A stretch of 53,498 bases of DNA, from NCBI GenBank assembly GCA_030267965.1, contig BRYA01000114.1, forward strand, positions 1-53,498. The letters are read 5' to 3'. Every line of letters starts with the position of its first letter. Positions within the stretch are counted from its first letter, which is position 1. Under the pieces are notes generated by a model, which was not told the DNA's origin, did not search any database, and saw only the letters and a list, made by a program, of their open reading frames with translations. This DNA comes from Triparma columacea (Eukaryota > Sar > Bolidophyceae > Parmales > Triparmaceae). This document shows, one piece after another, positions 21,299 through 32,393 of this stretch. The position numbers and the translations under genes were made by a program.

Positions 21299-23931
21299 AT
21301 GGCACCGACCGTGATGCAAGAAAGGGAACAGAAGCGTGTACGGGTAAAGGCGCAGAATCAGAGGACGTTCAGAAATTCTGCCAAGGTGAGTAAAGGTCGC
21401 AAGGAAAGTGGAGGTGCCTTGAGGCCCTTTATTGAGGCTCCACAAAACATCTAACGATTCCACTCGCTCTATTGCCTCAAAGGTTCCCCAATCTAGCTCT
21501 AAGCGCTCATTCATAGACCAAATGGTCTCAAAATCTGCCATTGTTTCACCAGGTGATTATGCTGACATAGAGAACCAGTTGTCGGCCCCCAATTCTCCCG
21601 CGCTGAAGAAGAAGAAAAGGCTCACAGAAGACGCCATATTCCTGCAACATATCGAGAAAAAGGCTCACGGCGAAGGATTCTTCTCGTTTTTCTATAGGTA
21701 CCTCGTCTGTGCGCTCACACTTTTTGGGATTCCGAAGCACCTGTACAATGCGCTGAAGTTCATGACGATATGCATGGGGCAGGGTTTATGGGCGATGTAT
21801 GCTTATGTGGCGTGGGAGTGTTGCGGTTTTCCGGTGTCAAAGCTGAGCAGGAACGAGTATTTGCTCAGCAAATACACGGATTTAGGAGGAAATTTGTTGG
21901 TTACCTTTCAATTACTGGGGATCGAGAGAGGTGAGGAAGGTGGGGGGGAGAATCTGCAAGCAATAGGATGAGCGAAGTGACCACAACCATAGCCCCCAAA
22001 ACAACTCTTTCACGCTCGAATTGCCACCATTCTCTCGTCGATTTACTCGCCTGTCCTTCAACCCACTGACCCCCTCCCCCCCTCCCCTCCCCCTCCCCTC
22101 CCCTCTCCTCCACCAGCGGAGCAACTAAAGTGGATGGGCCTCTGGGGCTCAATGGATGTAGACGGAGACGACAAAATGGATATTAACGAGTTCCACAAAT
22201 TCTTCGACCTACAAGCCATCAGGTGTGACTACACTGAGCGCATGTTTCACATCTTCAACGTCCACCACAACGGTTACATCAGCTTCCTCCACTTCTTCAC
22301 CACGTGCTGGGAGTACGTGACTTACGACAAGGACAAACTTGTAGAGCTGTCGTTTCGGTTGTTGTCGAGAAGGGGGGACACTTTCGACCCCAAGCAAACA
22401 TGCCTTGACGTAACTGATATGGAGCACTTTATCAGAACAAGGTACAACAAGGACGGGAAGAAGAGTGAGAAGTGGATAAAGAAGTACGCGGTGTACTTGT
22501 ACGCCGAAATTGACGTCGACCAAGGCGGAGGCATCTCGTTCGACGAGTTCAAGGAGTTTTGCGGCAAGAACGATACAATGCTCATGTACGGGTTTTGGTT
22601 CCAGGTGAGAGCGAGGGAAGGAAGTGGGGAACAACACTGACGTCCTGTCCTGTCCTCACATTGCCCCACCCCCCCCCCCCTCTCGCTCGCCGCAGTCGCA
22701 ACTCAGAAAAATGGTGTTTGGGGAGGAATACTGGAAAACGGCCACCGAAGTCAGGCCAAACATGTTTCAGGTAAGTTTGGGAGTTCACGGGGGGAGCTCG
22801 TAGGTGATAAAAGCCTTCAACGGGTCCAACCAACCCTCACCCCTACTAACCCCCCACCCCCTCCCCCTCCTATACCCTCTTTAGATAAACCACGACGTTC
22901 TATACAAGCTCATGGGCGATCTCGACTGGACTAAAATCTGGGCCATGGGGTTTGCACCCCCCGGCTCTCTGGTCCCCAAGAAGTCCTCGCGGCCCGAGTT
23001 CAAGACAGACTTCTACGAAGCTTACTTCAAGGCGAAGGAGAAGAAGCTCTTAGATAAACAGAACGGCGAGAAGAAGGAGGTAATAACCGCAGCCCTAGCC
23101 GCCCTCACTCACAAGCGGTGCGTGGCCGTGTTCAGCAAGATAGTACCCGACACCCTTTCCATTGGGCACGCGTTCGAGAGGTGGAAGGACGTTAACGCTT
23201 ACGAGAGGTCAGTGGAGATAGACGGTGGGGAGACGTACAGGAGGATGAACATGTCACTCATGGACCTTAAGCTGGCATCCACGGCAACGTCTGTGGGGAA
23301 GTCCACGAGGAAACTTCAGGTAGCGCTTATGGGGGACTTCGAGGCCGAGGCCCAGGCGGTTGTTGAGGCGGGGGCGGAGGGGGAGGGCGGGTTTGGAGGA
23401 AAGGATCGTAAGTCCTTGAAGAAGGCGACCAGAACGGCGGAGAGGAAGAGAATGACTGACGGCGTATTGAAGGAAATCAACAAGAACATACCGACCGACA
23501 ACGACGTCGTCGCTCACGCTATCGGGTCCCGGACGCTCAGTCTCCACGGCCTCAAGCCGTGTAAGGTGGACCGCATATTATCAGGCCCGGCAATGCGGTC
23601 CGTTCGGAACGTTTTGCCGGAGGTTAAGAAGAGGAAGGAACTTAGGGACGGGCTGGAGAAGCACTTCGCGGACATCGTTAGGGCGAGGGAGAAGGAGAAC
23701 GAGGCCGCAATCCTTGCTTTTGAGGAGGAGCAGAGGCTCGCGTTTGAGGACAGCCCGCTTAGGAGGAGGGTTACGGATAGGTTCGGAGACACGATTGAGG
23801 GGGGCTTTGAACTTACGGGGATGGCGAGCCTAAAGGCACTCGAGAGCGTTAGGATGCTCAGCGGGATGGGACCTAGCGGGATGGGGAGGAGGGATACGAG
23901 GGGGAGGGATACGAGAAGACTACCAAGGTGA
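21299..23931 (+). CDS. EF-hand protein with long charged C-terminal region
   Basis: Exons 21299..21385, 21483..21930, 22117..22604, 22696..22770 and 22885..23931 give 714 residues with all phases consistent. EF-hand-like segments lie in the middle: MDVDGDDKMDINEFHKFF (complete loop), FNVHHNGYISFLHF (degenerate) and IDVDQGGGISFDEFKEF (near-complete). The N-terminus is basic with a hydrophobic patch (FFSFFYRYLVCALTLFGIPK) that is not clearly a membrane span. The C-terminal half is Lys/Glu-rich, partly coiled-coil, and ends with two RDTRGRDTRR-type repeats. Ca2+ binding is likely; no further function can be assigned. Intron 3 ends CTCTCGCTCGCCGCAG, the recurrent 3' tract. Confidence 0.8.
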
Positions 23932-23995
23932 GGGAGGGTGGGTCCCGCAAAAAAGTGTTTGTTGTTGTTATTTAAGATTTAGACGACGGGGGACT

Positions 23996-25160
23996 TCATT
24001 TTATCATCCTCTTGCTGTCCTTGGTCTTGTTCTTCTTCCTCCTTTTCTCCAGTGCCTTCTTGACCGCCTTGTTCCCCCCTCTCTTTTTAAGTTCCTCAAA
24101 CTTAGCCTCGACCTCTAGTTTCTTCATCTCCCTCTTCTTTAGGTAGAATTTCCCTCCCCCCTTGACCTCAACGTTCTCCCTTAGGCTCCGCTTCACGCTT
24201 TTCCTGGCGCTCCTATCGATCTGGGACTTGACCCTCTCTCCCCTCTTCATCTGAAGCCTGTTGAGCTCTTTCTTCTCCTCCTCGAGGTCCTCGATCTTCA
24301 CCCCTAATTTCCGTCTCAGTTTCTGGCCCTTCTTCCCAGTTTTCAGCCCGCTTTTCTGCCTCTCCTTAAGCTTCTTAATTTCCTCTTCCTCCATCTCCTC
24401 AACGAAGCCATAGTTCCTCTCAAAGTGCTCGACATCCAGCGTCCCGGACATGGAGTCGAAGCGGGGGTCGGGGGAGGGCTTGTAACCGCCCTGGAGCTCC
24501 ATGGTCCCGGAACTGTTGGGGGTGGGGGCCCCTCGGGCAAAGAAGGCCTTACGGCTGGATGAAACGATCGTGGGGGCGTGCTTAGACTGGTGGTAGTGGG
24601 GGGGGGGGGGGGGAGGGGGGGTCAGATGATGGGGGTCAGATGATGTGGACGATGATGTTTTGTCTCGGCCTTCTCCTCCCTTTGCTCACCTTTTTCTTTT
24701 TCTTCCCCTCATCCTTCACGTCCCTGCCTCTCTTCCTCATGTTCTTCCCCTCTTCCAGCGCCCTCTTCATCTTCTCCTTCCCACTTTCGGCCCTTCGGTC
24801 CTTGGGCTTGCGGGGCTTGCCCTTCTCCTGGGATAGGGCTAGACGTTCAGAGACGGAAAGGGAGGAGGAGGGGGAGGAACCACCTTTCTTGCGAAGGTAG
24901 ACATTGTCGTTGTCTGAGCTGTCGTTGTCTGAGCTGTCGCTATCTCCGCTGCTGTCGCTATCTCCACCGTCGCCAACGCTGAGATCATCTTCCTCGCTAT
25001 CTTCTCCACTGCTATCGTCTTCATCATCAGGGTCATCCTCTGGTAAGTCTTCAAAGTTGGCGTATTTAGGGACGTCCTCCACATCACTAGATGAATCGTA
25101 GTCTGAGCTATCATTGTCTGATGATGGTTGTAAGGGTCTAGTGAGGGTAGATGATTTCAT
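23996..25160 (-). CDS. RRP36: rRNA-processing protein RRP36
   Basis: Exons 25160..24690 and 24580..23996 join in phase 0 to 351 residues. The family core (DUF947) is present: HAPTIVSSSRKAFFARG, then DPRFDSMSGTLDVEHFERNY and GFVEEMEEEEIKKLKERQK, and the C-terminal GGGKFYLKKREMKKLEVEAK (family: GK-PYYLKK) ending in a Lys-rich tail. RRP36 acts in the nucleolus in early cleavages of the 18S rRNA precursor. The N-terminal third is an acidic Ser/Asp/Glu tract with SSDNDSSDN repeats, then a basic stretch, as expected of nucleolar proteins. The donor is GTGAGC, and the intron holds a long G run on the plus strand. Confidence 0.9.
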
Positions 25161-25912
25161 TGGAACGAGGGTGGGTTAGGAGAATGTTCTGTCTTTGATT
25201 GTTTGTACGATATTATATGTTTTGTAGATTCTATCTGTTGGAATGTGACGATTGGGATAGAATTTAGATGATATTGTTGGGGTTTTGGATTAAAAAATTG
25301 GCAATAGAAGGAAATACCTGGAAATTGGCAAATTCCTGGCTTTAATCGTTGTTAGGGGCATAGCTCATGTTGACGTACGTCCGTAGCTCTGATTTTTTTA
25401 TGCTTCTGCTAGTTATGAAATATTCTATCATATAGGAGAAGATGGTACGTTCTTTCGCAAAACTTGTGTCCCATTTTTTCCACCCTTTGTGTCCTTCCCA
25501 GCCTTCATCTTGGTGGCACAATCTTGGTGGATTGAAAGAGATTCCATTCCCTCATTTCTGCTAACACGCTTAAGAATTACCATTGAAACTTTTCTAAACG
25601 ACAACACATTTCTTCATACACAATTATATCACCCAAAATCAACCTGAAAGTAAATCAGAGGACAAAGACCAACAACGAGATTTATCACTCTTGCTACCTC
25701 AAATCAATCCTCAATCAAACCTCATTTCAATCACTCATCAACAACCAGCAACAATCAACAACAATCAACAACAATCAACGACAAGCAACAAACAACGAGG
25801 AACAAACTCGTGTGGTGAGTAGAGTGAGAGTTCTCCAAGAGTAGTGATGTATATTTTTATTCCCTTCCTCACCCCCCCCCCTCCCCCAAAGCGCCCCTCC
25901 CCTCCCCCCGCA
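25161..25912. other. Intergenic region, divergent promoters of RRP36 and RING-H2 gene
   Basis: About 750 bases with moderate AT content. Near 25737-25795 there are tandem CAACAATCAACAA units. A GTGAGTAGAGTGAGAG string at 25814 just after them could be the donor of a 5'-UTR intron, with the C-rich CCCCCGCA tract at 25870-25912 as a poor acceptor. No coding exon is seen. Confidence 0.5.
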
Positions 25913-27129
25913 ATGTCGTTCCAGACTTCAGCCCAGATTGACCAGAACACAATGTCGGACGAAGAAGCCCTGGATTTGGCCCTCAAGATGTCCCTTGAGG
26001 ATTTTGACAACGACAACACTAACGACAACACCAACGACAACACCAACGACACATCCAACCCCCCCTCCTGCTCCTCCTGCTCCTCCTCCTCCTCCGACGA
26101 CGACGATGACTCCTCCTCCTCCGACGACGACTCTTCCTGTCCGTCCCTCTCCACCGGTTCCTCCTCCCCCTCCTCCCCCTCCTCCTCTTATTTCTCCTCC
26201 CATCCCCGTCAATTCCCTTGCCCCCACTGCACCTACAACAACCCCGCAAGTGCCCATCTCACCTCCACCTGCTTAGCATGCGACCTCCCTCTCACAAGCG
26301 ACATTCCACATCAACTACCACAAGAGGGAAGGCTGGTTGGAGGTGAGGCTAGGTACATAAGGACGAGGGAAGGCAGCCTTACAGAAGACACAACGGAGAG
26401 GCCCCCCCAGGCCAGAAATTCCTTTGACCTAGCGAGCATCCTTTTCCATCCTTGGAGGACGGGAGGAGGACCGCCGGGGGCGCCCCCAGGCTCGGGAGTT
26501 CAAGGAAACGGATTTGTACCGGGGATCAGATTCACTAGGGAGGGGATCTCATTCGAAATTGGAGCGCAAGGGGCACAAGGAGGGATCGGGAATATGGGGA
26601 TGGGGCTAGAGCAAATGTTTGGGTCGATGGGACTCCCCAGTCCATTTGGACCTATGGGTGTGGAGGGGATAGAGCAGATGTTAAGTGGATTTGGGCTAGC
26701 GGTAGATGGACTTGGAGGGATGACGTATGAGGACCTTTTGGACAGGTGAGGAGAGTTAAGGGAGTGGGGGAAGAGGAAAGGAAGAAGACATTTTTTTTCT
26801 TCTAACCCTACGCCTCCGTTAGGTTTGGCGATGGCTCTGTGGACAATTCTTGCAGCCAGTCAACCATCGATTCCATCCCCATCGTCCCCCTAACAGAAGC
26901 CCTAGCCTCTGGAAAGAACTGTGTAATATGCCTGGAGGACTTCGAGGAGGGATCCAAGGCAAAGAAACTAGGGTGTGGGCATTACTTCCACCCGGAGTGC
27001 ATTGATAGGTGGCTTAAAATAAGCGGGACGTGCCCAATGTGCAAGGAGGTTGTGAGGGGGAGAGAGGAGGAAGGGGGAGAAGGGGGAGAAGGAGCGGGAG
27101 CGGGAGGGGGGGAGGGGGGGGAAGCGTGA
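25913..27129 (+). CDS. RING-H2 E3 ubiquitin ligase with UIM and RanBP2-type zinc finger
   Basis: Exons 25913..26745 and 26823..27129 join in phase 2 to 379 residues. In order: a ubiquitin-interacting motif (DEEALDLALKMSLEDF), an Asn-Asp-Thr repeat and a Ser/Asp-rich linker, a RanBP2-type finger (CPHCTYNN...CLACDLP), a Gly/Met/Phe-rich middle (GIGNMGMGLEQMFGSMGLP), a C-terminal RING-H2 (CVICLEDFEEG...CGHYFHPECI...CPMCKE) and a Glu/Gly tail. All eight zinc ligands of the RING are visible. The layout resembles RNF115/126-type ligases, which read ubiquitin through one module and transfer it through the other. ATG 25913 gives the UIM immediately at the N-terminus; an upstream in-frame Met would only add a Pro-rich leader. 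Confidence 0.88.
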
Positions 27130-27217
27130 TTCTGTGCGGGGAAAAAGTGTTGGGTATTGTGCTGTTTTTGTTTCAAAATGAAAAAAAGCCTTTAAAACGG
27201 ATCATTTATTCGCACCT

Positions 27218-27288
27218 GCGACGCACTTCGAACCACCCCAACACCTTTAAAGAGGTGTCTTGAGGGGGTGGTTGTCATTACGCGCCGC
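27218..27288 (-). promoter_or_regulatory. SECIS element in the selenoprotein T 3' UTR
   Basis: Read on the minus strand, helix I is GCGGCGCGT (27288..27280) paired with GTGCGTCGC (27226..27218), nine pairs including three wobbles. Then come an unpaired A and the quartet strand ATGA (27278..27275), opposed by CGAA (27230..27227), which supplies the GA of the non-Watson-Crick core. Helix II is AACCACCCC with GGGGTGGTT, nine pairs. The 5' apical loop CTCAAG carries the conserved AA. Helix III is ACACCT with AGGTGT around a six-base loop, which makes it a form II SECIS. It starts 222 bases after the stop codon. Confidence 0.93.
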
Positions 27289-27509
27289 ATGCAGCCGAGC
27301 GAGGACCAAGGTTGAGGGATAGGAGGGATTGGAGCTTCACTTACAATCCCCACCTTTCAACCAGTCCTCGGTGAGACCCCGGCGTAGCCGCAAAAATATG
27401 ACAATTGTCGCTTTTGATCACTCATCAGCCCCCCTACAACCCCCCACCAAAAACAACACGCTACACAAACACCCCTCTCCCCTCTCCCCTCCCCCCACCT
27501 TCTCAAACT

Positions 27510-28424
27510 CTACTCGACAGTCATGGCGTACTTGCTCCTAAGCTGCTCGATCCCGCTCACCACGTCTTGCACGCTTGGCATCCTGCCCCTCTCTATTTTC
27601 GAGTACACCACGACCCCGTTGTACTCCACCTCGAAGGCCCCTGTCGCCATGAAGGAGTTGGCGTAGGTGTTGAGCATGAAGAGGCCGAAGAAGACGAGCA
27701 TCTTGTTCTCCTTGCAGGACTCGAGCCACTTGGGGGGGGACGTTATACCAAAGGTTGAGAGGAGACCGTCGCCAAAGACGAAGAAGGCCATTCCGAAGAT
27801 CTGGAGCATTGAGGTTATGTTGGCAAGGAGGATGTAGATCTCAGGGGGCTGGTCGACGGAACCGGAAATACGGGATTTAAGGTCGGGGAAGTGGGCGGTG
27901 AGGTAATGTTGAAGCTCGAGGTAGTTCCTGGGGTGTGTGTGTGTGGGAGAGGGTGAGCGGGGAGGGGGGGAAGTAGTGGGGCTGAGTTATCAACATGTCT
28001 CACCTCTTCATACCTCAGGAGGCGCAGAATTTTATGTGCACCCTGTTATCGCCGAAACTTAGAGAGGGGGGGGGGGGTGAGGAACAAGGGGCGACGACAA
28101 TGACAAGGAGTACAGAAGACAACGGAGGAGATGTCTGGTACTCACCCCTTGGTTTCGCTGGTCCTGAACTGCTGCGAGCTGTTTGTTGACGCGATATGGG
28201 TGTGAGTACATAACTTAACATTGAGCCTGTCAATATACGCTATGTATTTGTGTGCGATCCTAAACTAACCTTCTGTTCGGATCGGAAACCGCAGCCCTGG
28301 GCTCGACACCCTGGGGCCTGTACTTCTGCGCATTTCCATTCACTCCGACGATGTTAGTGGTTGTAAAGAGGACACCAACCAGGAAAGCGACGAGGATAAG
28401 TATCCTACTGTTGTAAAAACGCAT
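27510..28424 (-). CDS. SELENOT: Selenoprotein T (thioredoxin-like, Sec-containing)
   Basis: Exons 28424..28270, 28042..28004 and 27927..27510 join in phase 2 twice to 203 residues, stop TAG. Residues 1-30 (MRFYNSRILILVAFLVGVLF...) are a signal peptide or membrane anchor. The redox motif is KFC-A-S-U-G, with Sec61 encoded by an in-frame TGA at 28017..28015 inside a 39-base exon. After it come NYLELQHYLTAHFPDLKSRI, ENKMLVFFGLFMLNTYANSF, and the family signature TGAFEVEYNGVVVYSKIERG (then RMPS). SelT is an ER membrane oxidoreductase. A SECIS element sits downstream. Annotation that treats TGA as stop will break or mis-splice this gene. It shares a 49-base promoter with the divergent COA3-like gene. 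Confidence 0.95.
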
Positions 28425-28473
28425 GGAGAACAATTTGGTCTCTTTTCTCATCATTTCCACCCATTTACACAAT
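28425..28473. promoter_or_regulatory. Very short bidirectional promoter, SELENOT / COA3-like
   Basis: Only 49 bases lie between the chosen start of selenoprotein T (28424, minus) and ATG 28474 (plus). Each gene's 5' UTR must therefore overlap the other gene's first exon, or transcription starts right at the ATGs. In-frame upstream Met codons for SELENOT exist at 28514 and near 28450 but would spoil the signal peptide. Confidence 0.5.
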
Positions 28474-29054
28474 ATGCTGTCTTCTATCGCAAGAAACGCA
28501 TCGACAAGAGCCATACGGCGAGTAAGTTACTACTATCTGTCGCTAATCACCCTAAATACTCCCAATTCCAAGTTATTCCTTCACTCCCACAGAGTCGTCC
28601 CATGCCCTTCTTCGTAAAAACTTACCAACCCTCTTCTCCCCTCTACTCCCCTCTACTCCCCCTCCCCTCCTCCTGCAGACCTTTGCATCTAAGCCTCTAC
28701 CCACCGAGGTCTACCCCACTGTAACCCCTACCTCTGACAGTGTCCGTCGCAACAACATTCTCACTGCTGGGGGCTGTGTGCTCTTCGTCTCGGGGGTTTG
28801 GTACTACAGTATGCAAGCGGTTAAGGGGAGCACGGTGGACGAGGACGGGCTGGACGAACTTGATAAGATCGACATGGAGAGGAAGAGGAAGGTGAGGAGG
28901 GGGGGGAGGGATGGGCGAGAGAGAAAGAAAGCTGGACGAGCAGCTGGACGGGAAACTGGACGAGATGCTAAACGAAACCACCCCCACACCTCCCTGAACC
29001 CTCAAATCGCAGATCAACATTCACCAGAGCGGCGAGCTTAAGGTGTCAAAGTAA
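28474..29054 (+). CDS. COA3-like mitochondrial cytochrome c oxidase assembly factor
   Basis: Exons 28474..28521, 28679..28891 and 29013..29054 join in phase 0 to 100 residues. A basic N-terminus (MLSSIARNASTRAIRR) suits mitochondrial import. One membrane segment (NNILTAGGCVLFVSGVWYYS, then MQAV) is followed by an acidic patch (DEDGLDELDKID) and a charged tail. Size, one span, the N-N-x-L-x-G-x(5)-F-x-x-G-x-x-Y pattern and the acidic follow-on resemble COA3 (CCDC56), which stabilises nascent COX1 in the inner membrane. The assignment is from pattern, not alignment. Two introns in a 100-codon gene are notable. Confidence 0.65.
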
Positions 29055-29212
29055 TTCCCTGCATTTAAACAAACTGTATCAGCACAAGATAAAGAAATTC
29101 CGTTTACACCACAAACTCAAAGTCATAATTTCAGTCAGGCAATCTCATTTATTTTCAGCCGCTTAAGCCAATCCAGCGAGATCTACCCATCCCCCCTTCC
29201 CAAACCCCCACA

Positions 29213-29452
29213 TTAAGGCAGGCTTTTATCATCAATCTTAGCATGCACCGCCCAGTTCTGGCTCGGAATGTGCCACGCCGGTGGTATCGGCCTCCTCTCC
29301 TTGCTAATGCTGACCGTGAACGTGATAGCCGTAGCTACCCCAATCGCGAGGAAGCCAAAGCCAGTGTTTACCTTCCAGTTCTTGGGGGTGGCCCACCAAC
29401 CACCGGCGGGGGACCAAACCTTGGGGACGTGGTACCAGCCACCACCACCCAT
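29213..29452 (-). CDS. Small single-span membrane protein, probably mitochondrial
   Basis: 79 residues, single exon. Trp/Pro/Gly-rich start (GGWYHVPKVWSPAGGWWATP), then KNWKVNT, one membrane segment (GFGFLAIGVATAITFTVSIS), then KERRPIPPAWHIPSQNWAVH. Size and layout are those of accessory subunits of respiratory complexes, complex I in particular, but I cannot match it to a named subunit. It converges on the COA3-like gene, with stop codons 158 bases apart. Confidence 0.65.
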   Translation of the reverse strand: MGGGGWYHVPKVWSPAGGWWATPKNWKVNTGFGFLAIGVATAITFTVSISKERRPIPPAWHIPSQNWAVHAKIDDKSLP

Positions 29453-30234
29453 TTATTTGTTTAGAGGGGGAAACTTGTCTAAGTGGAGGAGAGGGGGAGG
29501 GGGGGATCTGGGTGAGTGAGGACGATGGTTTGGGTATTTGGGGAATTTGAGGAAGGTTGGAGTGATGGAGGCGGGTTTGAGACGAATAAGGAAGAGAGTG
29601 GGACTAACGGAAGCGAACGAAAGGAAAAATGGAGGGGAAGGCGCTTTAGGAGGACTAAATCAGGGGAGAAGATTGAGGAACCGGCAATTGGGGATTTTAG
29701 GAGGGGATTTTTAAGGACTGTGGGGATTTAGAGGGGATAACTTTTGGCCAAGGACCAAACGTAGGTATAGATAAGAAGACATAGGGGGGAAAGATGTACG
29801 TACAAGTGAAACCTTGGAAGTGGAGGAAAGTGAGGTTGGGTTGGATGAGGCCCTTTTAACGAGGGTCAAATGAGGAATAAAATGTTTCTCGCTTGATTTA
29901 AAAATATGCAACGTAAGCGAGTTCAGTGGTCAGCAGAATGCTATGAAATATAAGACGGGAAGTCTTGGGTTTAGAGGTTTAATTGAACTTTAGGAGACAT
30001 TTTGGAACTCAAATCGTACACACGGAGCCGCAACGACACGCACCTACGCAACCTACTGCCCCCCCAAACGCATCATAGTTTTATCACCGCCCCCGCTCAG
30101 GTTTCACCCTCCTCAACAAAGACATTCTTAACTCCCCGACCCAATAAATTTGGTTCAAATTAATTTCTCCCCCCCTCCCACATTAAAATTGCTTCTGAAT
30201 TTCGTCATAGCCCCCCACCCACCTTACCCCCACT
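29453..30234. other. Intergenic region
   Basis: Purine-rich on the plus strand from about 29460 to 29720, where open frames are compositional. The part from 29880 to 30230 is mixed, with CAACAAAG and a C-rich run before the next gene. No exon, tRNA or repeat family is recognised. Confidence 0.5.
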
Positions 30235-32208
30235 ATGCGAGGATACGGAAGCGCCGCCTCCGGTCGTGTTATCGTACGTATGTCGAGAAGCCTGAGTACC
30301 ACCTCCTCAGTTTCGACTCCCACTGGCAGTGACACTCCCACAACAGACACGCCGAAGTACAGCTTCGGATCCGTTTCAAACGGGGTGACACCGAAGAGCA
30401 CCACGAGCTCTGTTGCAAGTTCGACGGCGAAGACACCTGGGGGGGCAAAAACTCACACTGGTATGTTCAAGTCGATTTCACCCTCCCTTGTTGCTTCCTT
30501 TTACCTCCCCATTTTCCTCCCATCGTGTATCTCTAACCCCATATTCTTCCCGAAATTCAAATCAACCCCCCCCAGACGGCGTTCACGAGGTGTATTGGGA
30601 CGATGTACTATGTCGAATGATAACTCGCAAGGTTGACACTTCTGGTTGTGACAACCTTTCCAAGGCTTTGTCGACCGCTAGGGACAATTACGACGAAGAG
30701 GAAGACGTAGGGTTCGAAAGTGACTCGAGCGGTCCTGCTTTCAAACCTAACAGGAGGTCGGTTTCGTGGAGTTTGAATAGGGCGAAGAAGGAGTTTGGGG
30801 AGGATGGAGAGGAGGAGGTGAGAGGGAGGTCCGGAGGGGGTGCGCACTTAAACCTCATATTGACCCCCCCCCCATTCCCCACCGACCGCAGGATTCCGAC
30901 GATGACGTCTCCCCCGATCCCGACACTAGCACCCCCACCACCCAAATGGAGTACTTCCCCCCTCCCCCCTCCTCGCCCTCCTCCCCCACCGCCGCCGTGA
31001 ATGTCTCCTTCTCCTCCACGGAGGACGAAGACCCTACCCCCACGGCACTGACGTCGAGCTTCTTCGGGAAGAAGAGCAAAACAAATTCCACCACAATCAC
31101 CACCACCAACACCACCAAGAAGGAGAAGACCCCAAAACAGCCAGAGGTCATCGACTTCACCACTACAATTTCAACCAAGAAGAAGAAGAAATCCTACGCC
31201 GGCACAGCCAAGATGAACGGCCGCTACAGCGCCAGCGTAACCGGGGTCGCTTTTGATGACATTGAGACCCCCCGCCCACCCCCCCTAGCCAAGAAGGGGT
31301 CGGACTTGCCGTCCTCCTCCCTCCCCACCGTTGTCGACGATCACAACACCCCCGCCCCCAAGGCTCCCTCCCGCAAGAAGGGCGGTTACGGGTCGAAGGC
31401 CTCGCGCAAGAAAGGCAAGACCACCCTCTCCCAGTACTTCTCCGCCCCCAAGCCCCAGCAGGAGGACGATGCCCTCTCCTCGGCGTCAACAGCGTCAACG
31501 ACGTCCCTACCCAACGCCGCGACCCTGGAGGCGAGCTCGCTCCTAAGCCCCCCGAGGACACCGGCGCTGGGGGCACTGAAACCAGAAGTGAAGGGGAGGG
31601 TCACCAGGGCACTGAGCATGGAGAATGCCGCCAACAGCGACGACATTATCTCAGAGTCCGAGGGAGAGGAGGAATCCCCGAAGGAGATGAAGCAGGAGAA
31701 GGAGTCCGAGGAGGAGAAGAAGAGGCAAGCAGCGGAGGAGGGGAAGAGGAAGAGAGTATCCTACGGAGGCGGTGCCGGGGCGGATGTGACCGTCACACCC
31801 AAGGTCAGCGCCTTCTCCACTAGGAGGCTCGACCCGAAGGCAAACAAGGGGGGGGAGGAGGGGAAGAAGAGGGCGGGGAAGAGCAAGGTGAGAACAAAAC
31901 TGGGAGAGGACTACGAAAGAACTCAGGGCAACGGGTCAGGACAAACCGCTTTGCAAACACATTGCCTCTTTCTAACAACCCCTCCAACGCCAACGGAGCA
32001 GTACTTCTCCGACATTGAGATGCCGACTCTAACCAACGCCGTCACCCCGGCGGCCCCGGGTTCCGATTCTAATAGTAGCAGCAAGAAAAGGAGGAGGGTA
32101 GGGTACGGCGGTAAGAAAAAGAAGAAGAGCTCGGGCCAGGAGGAGGCCCTGGAGAGACAGAGGGAGTACTTCAAGTCGCTCGAAAACCAGAGCCTCAAGA
32201 TTAGTTAA
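30235..32208 (+). CDS. Lys/Ser/Thr-rich nuclear protein with PIP-box-like motif, unrecognised
   Basis: Exons 30235..30460, 30576..30817, 30892..31887 and 32002..32208 give 556 residues with phases 1, 0 and 0. The protein is mostly disordered: a Thr/Ser-Pro N-terminus, a short ordered patch (DGVHEVYWDDVLCRMITRKV), then many SP/TP sites and basic clusters. KKGKTTLSQYFSAPKP near 31411-31455 resembles a PCNA-interacting peptide (K in place of the first Q). A basic-Y-G-G/S motif occurs several times (KKGGYGSKA, KRVSYGGGAG, RRVGYGGKK). The C-terminus EALERQREYFKSLENQSLKI is helical. A chromatin or replication-linked role is inference. The last intron (31888..32001, 114 bases) has no stop in frame. 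Confidence 0.72.
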
Positions 32209-32393
32209 TTATCGGGGCCAAACAACAATAGCAGAGAAAAAAGTAAATAGTGGAAAAATAAAATAAATATAGGATAGGCGGGCGCAGAAATAGCGGACGG
32301 GGGAGGGGGGGGCGGGGGAGGGGAGAATAGGGTTAAACTTGTTTCTAACCAAATATCATTAGATCGGAGTCATTTTCTTCTCATTTTTGGTAT

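Noticed and set aside
29516..29731. Plus-strand 71-residue Gly/Glu-rich open frame
   Set aside because: It lies in a purine-rich intergenic tract with no motif, no splice signals and no homology I recognise.
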